Assembly: GCF_000711975.1 (NCBI RefSeq)
Contig: NZ_JONT01000021.1
Coordinates: 1-33,188 of the forward strand
Reading direction: 5' to 3'
Origin: Desulfofalx alkaliphila DSM 12257
Lineage (GTDB): Bacteria > Bacillota > Desulfotomaculia > Desulfotomaculales > Desulfohalotomaculaceae
DNA: 33,188 nt
Numbering within the stretch: position 1 is the stretch's first letter; every line of letters starts with the position of its first letter. Positions 22,027 through 29,560 of the stretch are shown piece after piece. The notes below the pieces were generated by a model, which had not been told where the DNA came from, did no database searches, and saw nothing but the letters and a program-made list of their open reading frames with translations. A program made the position numbers and the translations under genes.

Positions 22027-22929
22027 TTACCCCCTTTCCAGCATCGTTAAAAGTTTTAAAAGTTGGCTTAGGGCTACAGAAAAGTCATCTTTGGGGCGTA
22101 CAATACTTACCAGTTCCCTTTTATTGTTATGTTCAGCAACCCTTATACTGTAAGGCAGTATATGGTGTATCTCGACACCGAGTTTAGAATTATTTAATAA
22201 GTCAGATGCACGAATACCGCCTGGAATACCGGTTTGGTTTAAGATGACAATGGTTCTGTCTTTACAGCCAAGTCTATTTAAGAAACTGATGTTATCTTTA
22301 GCTAGGTCCAGACAAGAACGGTTTGGCGTAAGAATAGTTAAAACCGCATCCGATACCAAAGCGGCTGCCCATGTAAGACTCTGCATACCTACAGGAGAAC
22401 AATCTAATACTATATGTTCAAAACGGCCTTTGAGAATTCTTAGGATATTGAAAATAAGACTGGGTGTAACCAGTGAAACGTGGTCGTAATGCACAACACC
22501 GGGAACAACCATTACACCGCTGGAATGTGCTACCATTGCCCTCTGCATGTCCTTAGTGCCTCGTACATCTTCCCAGTCCAATATATTTACTACACATTGC
22601 TCGATTGGCAAACCCATTCTACTGCGTACTGCACCAATGCCATCTAAATCCACAATGACAACCTTTTCTGGATTTCCTCTTGCCAATAATGCCGCCAAGT
22701 TTGTGGCCACAGCAGTAGCCCCGTTACCGCCCTCCGGTGATTGAACTGTCCATATCATCCCTTCGCCTTCTATTGCTTCGGGCGAAATGGGAATACCATA
22801 TAATTCTGTGTACTTTTCCTCTTGAATGTCTTCATTTTGGGTATCGTCATCATTTTCGAGCGAACTCCACAGTATTAATTCTTGTGGGGTTTCTTGTTTT
22901 TTGGAAAAGGGTTTAAGTTTGCTCAGCAT
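22027..22929 (-). CDS. TadZ/CpaE-like ParA-MinD superfamily protein with degenerate Walker A
   Basis: A 300-residue protein of the ParA/MinD/CpaE type that in Tad systems places the pilus machine in the cell. After an acidic N-terminal stretch (20-57), the P-loop region reads SPEGGNGATAVATNLAALLA (64-83). Compared with the consensus KGGVGKTT both lysines are replaced (Glu66 and Ala71), so classical ATP hydrolysis is doubtful. Other family features are present: VVIVDLDGIGAV, HIVLDCSPVGMQSLTWAAA, AVLTILTPNRSCLDLA and TIVILNQTG. Atypical Walker A motifs are known in TadZ proteins. ATG with GGGGG 8 bases upstream; tightly packed between cpaB and cpaF. Confidence 0.8.
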   Translation of the reverse strand: MLSKLKPFSKKQETPQELILWSSLENDDDTQNEDIQEEKYTELYGIPISPEAIEGEGMIWTVQSPEGGNGATAVATNLAALLARGNPEKVVIVDLDGIGAVRSRMGLPIEQCVVNILDWEDVRGTKDMQRAMVAHSSGVMVVPGVVHYDHVSLVTPSLIFNILRILKGRFEHIVLDCSPVGMQSLTWAAALVSDAVLTILTPNRSCLDLAKDNISFLNRLGCKDRTIVILNQTGIPGGIRASDLLNNSKLGVEIHHILPYSIRVAEHNNKRELVSIVRPKDDFSVALSQLLKLLTMLERG

Positions 22930-22932
22930 TGT

Positions 22933-23574
22933 CTATTCCCCCTTTTCATCAGAAGATTGTTGCAGGAATACAGTTACGTTTTTGCCCATTGTTAAAACAT
23001 TTGCGATTTGCTTTTCTTCTTCCGGTGTGCAGGCAATAATTATTGCTTCGTTATTGTTTTTACTGCGATCAGGGGAATACAGCACTATAGCATTGGTAGC
23101 AACTTTGCTTATTTGAGTAGCCGCATTGCCATCGCTAGCTATAAAAGCAACTTCGCCGTAGATATTAACTTTGTCACCGACACTTAAACCTTTCAAACCT
23201 CGTGCGGCGTCTGGCGGTAAGTCTACTGCAACTCTGTTAGGGGCAATTGTTTCTAAAATAGCCTGTAGACTTCCCTTGTTTGTAGCAACGTGTTCTTTTC
23301 TTAATACTTCATCTCTAAAAACTGTGGCCACTACCGTTTTCCCTACTACATCGTTAACATCGCTGATGGCGTTAGGAGGCATTACGGATTTGGCGACTAG
23401 TTTTGTAGTTACATCATTGGGAGACACAACTGTGCCTATCGGCAGTTTATCTCTTGTTACTACTACTTTTACCGTGGGATTGTTAATATTTAGAAAGTAC
23501 CATACTGAAAAACCTGCACCTGCGGCTAAAACCAGTGCTATCAGTATGTGCAATATCTTTTTAATTTTTCTCAT
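22933..23574 (-). CDS. cpaB: CpaB/RcpC-like SAF-domain protein (locus B)
   Basis: A 213-residue protein with one N-terminal helix (LHILIALVLAAGAGFSVWYFL) and a SAF domain: VKVVVTRDKLPIGTVVSPNDVTTKLVAKSVMPPNAI, VVGKTVVATVFRDEVLRKEHVA, and a following domain with RVAVDLPPDAARGLKGLSVGDKVNIYGEV. These are CpaB family marks. ATG start; GGAGG is about 12 bases upstream. Follows the 625-aa gene and its terminator, so it may be expressed at a lower level than that gene. Stop lies 3 bases before the tadZ-like start. Confidence 0.86.
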   Translation of the reverse strand: MRKIKKILHILIALVLAAGAGFSVWYFLNINNPTVKVVVTRDKLPIGTVVSPNDVTTKLVAKSVMPPNAISDVNDVVGKTVVATVFRDEVLRKEHVATNKGSLQAILETIAPNRVAVDLPPDAARGLKGLSVGDKVNIYGEVAFIASDGNAATQISKVATNAIVLYSPDRSKNNNEAIIIACTPEEEKQIANVLTMGKNVTVFLQQSSDEKGE

Positions 23575-23621
23575 TCAAACATCATGCCTCCAATCTCTTT
23601 TTTACTGCTTTGTAAAAAACA

Positions 23622-23643
23622 AAACTCCCACTTTTGGGAGTTT
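23622..23643 (-). terminator. Intrinsic terminator after the 625-aa gene
   Basis: Perfect 9-bp stem AAACTCCCA / TGGGAGTTT with a 4-base loop, 2 bases past the stop codon; TTTTGTTTTTT follows on the minus strand. Confidence 0.88.
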
Positions 23644-23645
23644 AA

Positions 23646-25523
23646 TTAAACCCATACAAATTCGTCATCAGAATTTTTCTTTAGTGCTTCTAGTATCGCA
23701 TTTGCAGGATAGTTTCTTACTACCACTTTTGGCGTGAATTCTTCCGGTTTTGCCAATGGCTCACCCCTTAAATCAATACCGGGTACTATGTTTTGCTTTC
23801 CTTCCATGAGCTGGTTCAGCCATAGTAAAGTAGTTTTTCTTTCAGCCGGATCACTCCACGGAACAATGACAAGAACAACTGCATTGCCTTGAAAAGCGGC
23901 TTTCTGTGCTAATTCAAAGTCGTCTGCATAGTCTACAACCGTGTAAACTGCTGTCTTTCTGGCCTCTTTAATGAGCATTAACAAGTCGTCTGCCATTTTC
24001 ATATGAAGTCTTTTTGCCGGATCTACCGCCCATATTTTTAAATTGTCCTTAATTAACGGTGCTTGCGATCCCGGCACTCGCCAGTCGCTCATTATTAGTT
24101 CTTCGTCAGAAATATCAAGCCACATGGAAACTGTACTGCAACCGGAAGCCCCGATTACTGCAACTTCATCCCCGTCTTTAGCAAACATGTTTACTGCTGC
24201 CGCAGCTAATCTACCTGCTAAAGCAGGCCGCCACGGCGTTACTATCGCTAAAAGCCCTCCCGGTACAATAGCGGTAGGGTTTTTTGCGTGGCTGGCGATT
24301 TGAGCAACTGGCAAATCCTTTTCTTCCTCTAATGAAAGCCCCTCGCTGTTTATTATTCTTGCCTTTAGTGATAGAGAAGGTTTTTTTTTCTGTTCTTTAA
24401 ATATCTTTGTTAGATTTGATACGCTTGATTTTAAGTGATCCAGCTCTATTTTGTACTTTTTATCCTCTTTGTCGTCTATTTCTTCCTCGTTATCCGCTTT
24501 TGTGTCTGCTTCGTTTAGTTCTCTGATTATTGTCTGCATTAAATATACCAGTTCATCCCCGCTGATAGTTTCACCTTGGGGGCAGGAAAGAACATATCCG
24601 CCGGCGGATTTAACCGTATCTGCCATAACTGTACCCTGTTCATCTAACTCACCTGCAATAAAAAGCACAGCATGTACTTGATGGGTTGCCCACTTTGCTA
24701 ATACATCTGCTTCCGGTAACCCACCCATAGGACTGGGTCGCATGATAATTACAATATCAGGATTGTAAAAACCAACAGCTTGTTTAAATTCATCAGGGGT
24801 AGTGGTTGATGCCGATATTTCCACTAGACCAGAAAAAGTATTTTTAAACCAATCGTTTAAATTTTGGTTTCCCAAACCTAAAACCACTGTTGGGGTTTCT
24901 TGTATGGGCAATACCTTGCTTGTAGTGGGGCTTTCCTTGAATTGTTCTTTTTGCTCAACCCTTGCTTCAGGGGGATTAAAAAACCTTCCCAAAAAACTTT
25001 CTTTTTTGGTCTCGTCATTAGCATTTTCTTTATCGTAATTAGTTTTTATGGTAGAAAACTGTGTGTCCTGTAGCAGTGAACCCGGCAACAAATACCGTCT
25101 AACATCTGAGATATTTTTTTTAGTATTAAACCATTTTTGCAGATCATCTCCATCAATAGTTTCAATAAAGTAAATATCAAAGATAGCTAGATTGATAACT
25201 GATTGCAGAAACTCAATGTCATTCTCTCTTTCTGGCGGTAAAAGTAGTATTAGTTGACTATCTGGACGTGATGTGCGTATTAGAGTTAGTTTTTCAACAA
25301 ATAACTTGTCACGAGCCTGCTTACCAGTAGCAATATCAACTTTTACAACATCAACAGTACCGTCTATAAGTATTATGTCCGGTGTTTCTCCTTTACCTGA
25401 AGCAGCCCAAGTTGCTGCTGTATCCAAGGTGAAATCCTTGCCTGTAACTTGGGAAAAGCCGCTGACAAAACTTGCTAAATCTTCTAGTTGGTCATAGTCG
25501 AATACCAGATGCACTTTTTTCAT
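23646..25523 (-). CDS. 625-aa CpaE-like protein of locus B with two receiver-like and one P-loop-like region
   Basis: Not recognised as a named family. Residues about 1-160 look like an atypical receiver domain (VHLVFDYD, DIILIDGTVDVVKVDIA, SQLILLLPPE). About 215-345 repeat such a fold (TVVLGLGNQNLNDWF, YNPDIVIIMRPSPMGG, HAVLFIAGELDEQG). A charged, probably coiled region follows (about 345-400). The C-terminal third (about 430-610) resembles a ParA/MinD fold without a proper P-loop: EVAVIGASGCSTVSMWL stands where KGGxGKT is expected. Receiver plus ParA-like parts in one protein recall CpaE, so a role in placing or regulating the pilus machine is inferred. ATG with AGGAGG 8 bases upstream. It opens locus B only about 34 bases after a strong terminator. 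Confidence 0.6.
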   Translation of the reverse strand: MKKVHLVFDYDQLEDLASFVSGFSQVTGKDFTLDTAATWAASGKGETPDIILIDGTVDVVKVDIATGKQARDKLFVEKLTLIRTSRPDSQLILLLPPERENDIEFLQSVINLAIFDIYFIETIDGDDLQKWFNTKKNISDVRRYLLPGSLLQDTQFSTIKTNYDKENANDETKKESFLGRFFNPPEARVEQKEQFKESPTTSKVLPIQETPTVVLGLGNQNLNDWFKNTFSGLVEISASTTTPDEFKQAVGFYNPDIVIIMRPSPMGGLPEADVLAKWATHQVHAVLFIAGELDEQGTVMADTVKSAGGYVLSCPQGETISGDELVYLMQTIIRELNEADTKADNEEEIDDKEDKKYKIELDHLKSSVSNLTKIFKEQKKKPSLSLKARIINSEGLSLEEEKDLPVAQIASHAKNPTAIVPGGLLAIVTPWRPALAGRLAAAAVNMFAKDGDEVAVIGASGCSTVSMWLDISDEELIMSDWRVPGSQAPLIKDNLKIWAVDPAKRLHMKMADDLLMLIKEARKTAVYTVVDYADDFELAQKAAFQGNAVVLVIVPWSDPAERKTTLLWLNQLMEGKQNIVPGIDLRGEPLAKPEEFTPKVVVRNYPANAILEALKKNSDDEFVWV

Positions 25524-25557
25524 GCAAATTCCTCCTGTGTTTTAACCCCTTACAAAA

Positions 25558-25584
25558 AATGACCTGTGCAACGCACAGGTCATT
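25558..25584 (-). terminator. Intrinsic terminator overlapping the stop codon of the VirB2-like gene
   Basis: Perfect 12-bp stem AATGACCTGTGC / GCACAGGTCATT with a 3-base loop, followed by six T on the minus strand. The TGA stop is inside the upstream arm. Confidence 0.92.
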
Positions 25585-25963
25585 CAAATATTCCACCCAA
25601 AAATGAAGTTATAGTATCTCCGATATTTGGGGCAATATTCATTAATACAAAAGCAATCACCCCTCCAAACATTATAATCATTCCACTACCTCTTATTATA
25701 TCACCCAACCTTTGCGAGAAGATGCTTATTAATATACCGCTAACCAAAAGAACTGCCCCACCAACAAATGAAATCATTAATAAAGGCATAGAAAACGCCT
25801 GTGCCATATCCAGCAAGTTATCTTTTACTGTCTCTGCTGCCCCCGTTAACTTTTCCAGCCCTTCACCTTCTGTTGCATATCCGGCAATAGGGGCAAACAG
25901 AATTAAGGCCAGAAACACAACAAAAGCAACAAGCTTTTTAGAAATAGTCCATCGGGTTTTCAT
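25580..25963 (-). CDS. VirB2/TrbC-like small membrane protein
   Basis: A 127-residue protein from ATG 25963, which has GGGGGAGG 8 bases upstream; a longer open frame to 26059 lies wholly inside the M23 gene and is not a better start. Signal peptide or first helix WTISKKLVAFVVFLALILFAPIAGYA, then polar EGEGLEKLTGAAETVKDNLLDMA and two helices (AFSMPLLMISFVGGAVLLVSGILISIF; GSGMIIMFGGVIAFVLMNIAPNI) ending GDTITSFLGGIFE. Leader plus two helices around a short basic loop is the VirB2/TrbC or PrgL/TcpE-like small T4SS protein arrangement. It overlaps the M23 gene by 26 bases. Function as channel or pilus-like subunit is inferred only from topology and neighbours. Confidence 0.65.
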   Translation of the reverse strand: MKTRWTISKKLVAFVVFLALILFAPIAGYATEGEGLEKLTGAAETVKDNLLDMAQAFSMPLLMISFVGGAVLLVSGILISIFSQRLGDIIRGSGMIIMFGGVIAFVLMNIAPNIGDTITSFLGGIFE

Positions 25964-27326
25964 GTTGAGTACCTCCCCCTGTGACCTTAATAATTTCAAA
26001 GTGCAGGTGTGGGCCGGTTGACATTCCTGTGCTACCCACCAAACCAAGGGTATCGCCACCGGATACTTCTTTACCCCTGTGGGCGGTTATAGCAGACATA
26101 TGTGCGTATAGCGTCTTAATATTACCATGATCTACAATCACTGTTTTCCCATATCCACCCTTATTGCCAGCCCAGATAACAACACCATCAAAAGCACTAT
26201 ATATAGGGGTGCCCGATGGAGCACCAAGATCTATGCCGGAGTGAAACCGTTGATCCCCTAGTACCGGGTGTGTTCGCCAACCAAAAGGAGAGGTTATTCT
26301 AAAATATTCTACAGGTACAGGCAGGCAAACCGCTCCACGTTTTCCATGGTAGTATTGCTTAGTTAAGTCTGCTTGAAAACTCTCTACCCTTGCCCCGAAG
26401 ATACCCGCATCTATTTTATATTCGTCGTCATACCACTCGGCTAACTCTAGAATCATTTCTAATTCCAGATCATCTTCAACACCGTAACTAGCTAGATGCT
26501 CCCTAAAGGCTTCAAAATAAGGCCCGTTTTTTTCTACTGTTTCTAATTTAGGCATAATACTCCAGACCTCATTATCTCTGTATGTAACATTCTCTGACCA
26601 GTGATATCTATAATTAGCTTCAAAGGTTTCAACTGTATCTAGCAGTTTAATGTTGCCTGTATAGGTAACTATCACGGTATAAGAATTACCATTGCTATCA
26701 GTGCGGGTTTCTTCACGTTTTTTTAGCACTCTAAAATCTTGCCATGCAAAAGTTGGTCTAAGTGTTTCGAAGTGTGTCTCGGGATCGGGTTTTCGCAACC
26801 AATTTTCATCCCGGTGGGTTATAGGATCACCAACTACACGGTCTATGCCAGCCATTACACTCCAAGGCAAACGATGCGGTTTTGCTTGTCCTTGCTGGTT
26901 TGGTATAGTACCGGAGTCTATTTCACTTCTAAAAACACTGTCTAGTCTTTCAATCAGTTCTTCTTTACTTTCGTGCCCCTCTTGCCAAGTGCGATTACTT
27001 AGTTCAATGTAATCGCCTGCCAGTGCCTGATCCATTTCCTCTGTCCATTCTTCGTCACCCTCCCCCAGGTTAAAGATAGAAACTACCTTTGCTTCACTGC
27101 CTGGGGTTTTGCTCTCCATCATGAATTTAGGAAACAAGAACAATATCGTAAAGACGATAAAAAACAGTAGCAGTTTCCCCGCCAAAGGTATTATTATAGG
27201 TAGAAGAACAGCTAGTAGCTTCTTAAAAATAAATGCCGCACCTTTAAGACCGGAGCGGGCAATACGCCCAACTCCGGCCTTGGTTACATCCTGTGCTGTT
27301 TTGTCATGGTGTTGGTCATTCATGCG
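25938..27326 (-). CDS. Membrane-anchored M23 (LytM) peptidase of the T4SS-like cluster
   Basis: A 462-residue protein from ATG 27326, with GGAGGT 10 bases upstream; earlier codons in frame would overlap the VirB6-like gene. One or two hydrophobic helices (FKKLLAVLLPIIIPLAGKLLLFFIVFTILFLF, about 33-64) anchor it; the middle region (about 80-340) has no family I recognise. The C-terminal 110 residues are a zinc metallopeptidase of LytM/M23 type: RITSPFGWRTHPVLGDQRFHSGIDLG, TLYAHMS and GPHLHFEI give the HxxxD, HxH ligands, so it should cut peptidoglycan peptides. Such enzymes open the wall for Gram-positive conjugation or secretion channels. It lies between VirB6- and VirB2-like genes. Confidence 0.85.
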   Translation of the reverse strand, partial: RMNDQHHDKTAQDVTKAGVGRIARSGLKGAAFIFKKLLAVLLPIIIPLAGKLLLFFIVFTILFLFPKFMMESKTPGSEAKVVSIFNLGEGDEEWTEEMDQALAGDYIELSNRTWQEGHESKEELIERLDSVFRSEIDSGTIPNQQGQAKPHRLPWSVMAGIDRVVGDPITHRDENWLRKPDPETHFETLRPTFAWQDFRVLKKREETRTDSNGNSYTVIVTYTGNIKLLDTVETFEANYRYHWSENVTYRDNEVWSIMPKLETVEKNGPYFEAFREHLASYGVEDDLELEMILELAEWYDDEYKIDAGIFGARVESFQADLTKQYYHGKRGAVCLPVPVEYFRITSPFGWRTHPVLGDQRFHSGIDLGAPSGTPIYSAFDGVVIWAGNKGGYGKTVIVDHGNIKTLYAHMSAITAHRGKEVSGGDTLGLVGSTGMSTGPHLHFEIIKVTGGGTQHENPMDYF

Positions 27327-27343
27327 CTTTATGACCTCCGATT

Positions 27344-29491
27344 TCATTCTCCAAGTGATGAGTTCCATTGATGACCGTTTAGACCACCGTTAGCTTGTAT
27401 TCTTTTTGCTTGTGCTTCTCTAACCTGTTCTATCTTCCATTGGGTGCCTTCATTGCTTAGTGCATATTGGGCATCCATGACAGTTAGTTGTGCATCGGCT
27501 ATTTGTCCGTTAATTTTATCTAAATTGGTCTGTGCATCTTGAACCGCAAGCGTTCGCTCCGGGGATTCGGGTTGTGCTTTGGCTAGTTGTAGCCCAAGCT
27601 GTGCCCTTTCCCTCATCGGTGTCAGTTTGCTGATAGTGTGTTCTGCTTTGGCCATATTTGTACGGGCATTTTGTTGAAAGCTATTTAACTGTTGACCCAT
27701 CTCTTTAGAATCATCACTACCAAAACCAAAAGCGTGGGCAGTGTTGGCTGTAAGTGACGCAGCCTTACCAGCGATTGCCCCTATTCCACCCAATACTCCT
27801 GTACCACCTAACATGTTTTTACCGATATTAGAGGCACTTTCGCCGTCATACAATTGACCCTTATCGTATATCCCCAGATTTTGTTGGGCTGTTTCCATGA
27901 ACCCTTGCCCAGTTGCTTTTGCATCTTGTTTTGTATCGCTTATGAAGTCTGACAACTGACCAACTTTACTGCCCATAGCACTACCCGCAGCACCACCGGC
28001 GATAATACCTATACCCGGGCTACCACTTGCCATACCTGCCATAGCACCACCAGCAAGACCGGCGGTTACTGCCGCAACTCCTTTGCCAAGACTTGCAGCG
28101 GCTCCCATGGCAGTGCTGGTTGTACCAGTAGCCACCCCTGCAGAAACCCCTGCTGTTGCCATTTCTGCACCGGGGGAAGTAACTTTACCGCCGCCACCCA
28201 TAAAGCCTTTGCCCATTTTTGAAAGGGCCAAGACAGAGCCTAGACCTAGCATAGTGCCAGTAGCACCTAAGGCACCACCGCCCATAGTTTCAGCACCAAT
28301 TACCCTGCGTACTAGGTTGGCAATGCTGTTTAGTCCGAGAAGAAATGCCATTAACAACCAAAAAGATGTGCCACTGGCTGTAAACAGGACAAATAATGCT
28401 AGGGCTGCCGCGTGGCCTGCCTGTAAAAACAGGTTAGCCATGAACTCTCTAAGCCACAGACCAAACACTCCTCGGGTTTGAGGAAACACACCAGCCACAG
28501 CAACCACTGGCATTATAAGCATTAATATTGCCAGCATTATTTTTCTTAGTGCGTACTGCCAAGTCATGATAGCTATAATTAAAACGGTGACAAAGGAGAT
28601 TATTGCCATACCGAAACTTGCAGTATCCCATCTGCAAAGGGTTGCTATGAATCCGCTATCAGACACCCGATGTTCTATGGTTGAGTAGAATACCTCTACC
28701 ACAAAGTGGTTCACGGCAAACAAAAACTGCCACAGGTATTCGCCGAAAGATATTAGCATAACGGCAACTACAAAACCTGACAAATAATCTTTAGCGGAAA
28801 GCCTTCTTTGGGAATCAGATAGTCCGGCCAGCATGAATAACCCCACAGCAGCTAACGCGATCATTAACGGATATGGAATAATATTTTTAAATGTAGTGTA
28901 AATATAGCCTATTGCTAACCATTCACCTTCTTCAAAGGTATACAGGTGCAAGTCATCCCTTGGAGCCATGTTGTTATCCATATCACGGTTAAAGACGATT
29001 TCAAAGGGATCATCAATACCGATTACCTTATCTACAAACCGAGGTATTATCATAACAATTTCAGCTAAGAACCGTTCTATAAAGCTTGCGTTATTTTCAG
29101 CTTCAAGAACGGATTGGTCACCAGTGAAGATATCGTCGAACATACCTCCGTTACCAATATTGTCAAAAAAACCACCATCATTACCGCCTCCGCTTTCTGG
29201 AGGGGTATAACCACCCACAGTAACACCCCTATGATCGTCACCTGCACCACGTATCCTGTATGTGATACTATCTGCATACTGTGGGGCTATTAACGAATCA
29301 TTAAATCGCCCGTCTGACATGGGTACTGTACCGACTACACCCCAAGCATCTCTAGAACTTATGCGCCACTGTATTTCTGCTGTTTCTAAAGGTTGACACT
29401 CCCCATGACTAAAGTCAGGGGATTCTCTGGTGGTAGTCGGAAGTCCATTTCTGGTATCCGTAGTTCCCCAGAGATTAGGATGTGCCATCAC
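27344..29491 (-). CDS. VirB6/TrbL-like polytopic membrane protein, 5' end replaced by IS sequence
   Basis: A 715-residue open frame. Residues 1-33 are read from the right end of the IS element; host coding starts with PLETAEIQWRISSRDAW. About 34-150 look extracellular (beta-rich, then Gly-rich). About 200-410 hold six or seven helices with LMIALAAVGLFMLAGL, YALRKIMLAILMLIMPVVAVAGVF and NLFLQAGHAAALALFVLF, the VirB6/TrbL pattern. About 415-590 are very Gly/Ala-rich, and the C-terminus (about 600-700) is a probable coiled coil. No signal peptide remains, and before insertion the frame had only a GTG five codons upstream preceded by TAA, so the natural 5' end seems lost. The IS end offers GGGAGGGG and ATG, which might give new expression. 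Possibly a pseudogene. Confidence 0.7.
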   Translation of the reverse strand: MMAHPNLWGTTDTRNGLPTTTRESPDFSHGECQPLETAEIQWRISSRDAWGVVGTVPMSDGRFNDSLIAPQYADSITYRIRGAGDDHRGVTVGGYTPPESGGGNDGGFFDNIGNGGMFDDIFTGDQSVLEAENNASFIERFLAEIVMIIPRFVDKVIGIDDPFEIVFNRDMDNNMAPRDDLHLYTFEEGEWLAIGYIYTTFKNIIPYPLMIALAAVGLFMLAGLSDSQRRLSAKDYLSGFVVAVMLISFGEYLWQFLFAVNHFVVEVFYSTIEHRVSDSGFIATLCRWDTASFGMAIISFVTVLIIAIMTWQYALRKIMLAILMLIMPVVAVAGVFPQTRGVFGLWLREFMANLFLQAGHAAALALFVLFTASGTSFWLLMAFLLGLNSIANLVRRVIGAETMGGGALGATGTMLGLGSVLALSKMGKGFMGGGGKVTSPGAEMATAGVSAGVATGTTSTAMGAAASLGKGVAAVTAGLAGGAMAGMASGSPGIGIIAGGAAGSAMGSKVGQLSDFISDTKQDAKATGQGFMETAQQNLGIYDKGQLYDGESASNIGKNMLGGTGVLGGIGAIAGKAASLTANTAHAFGFGSDDSKEMGQQLNSFQQNARTNMAKAEHTISKLTPMRERAQLGLQLAKAQPESPERTLAVQDAQTNLDKINGQIADAQLTVMDAQYALSNEGTQWKIEQVREAQAKRIQANGGLNGHQWNSSLGE

Positions 29492-29560
29492 CCCTCCCTA
29501 GGCAGGTCATATAGACCCTAGGGCTGGTAGACTATCGCTTTATGCTACACCATCTACCAC
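29393..29560 (-). ncRNA. TnpB omega-RNA (reRNA) region at the right end
   Basis: TnpB guide RNAs come from the 3' end of tnpB and the right end of the element, and take their guide from the flank. Here the stretch contains complementary blocks (CCCTAGGG..CCTAGGG near 29496-29525, end hairpin 29401-29421). The guide would be the first bases of the VirB6-like gene at about 29373-29392. The 5' boundary is a guess from the family. Confidence 0.45.
29401..29421. repeat. Right-end hairpin of the IS element
   Basis: CCCCATGACTAAAGTCAGGGG: CCCC.TGACT/AGTCA.GGGG palindrome, the imperfect end hairpin recognised by Y1 transposases, 4 bases inside the TCAA terminus. Confidence 0.75.

Noticed and set aside
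23171-23737. 188-codon open frame on the plus strand
   Set aside because: Antisense to cpaB and the end of the 625-aa gene, spanning their terminator; composition is that of a reversed gene.
25964-26059. N-terminal extension of the VirB2-like protein
   Set aside because: Lies in the M23 gene in another frame, is not leader-like, and the ATG at 25963 has a near-ideal ribosome site before a proper signal peptide.
28083-28481. 132-codon Pro/Ala-rich plus-strand frame
   Set aside because: Mirror of the Gly/Ala-rich region of the VirB6-like gene; low-complexity antisense artefact.
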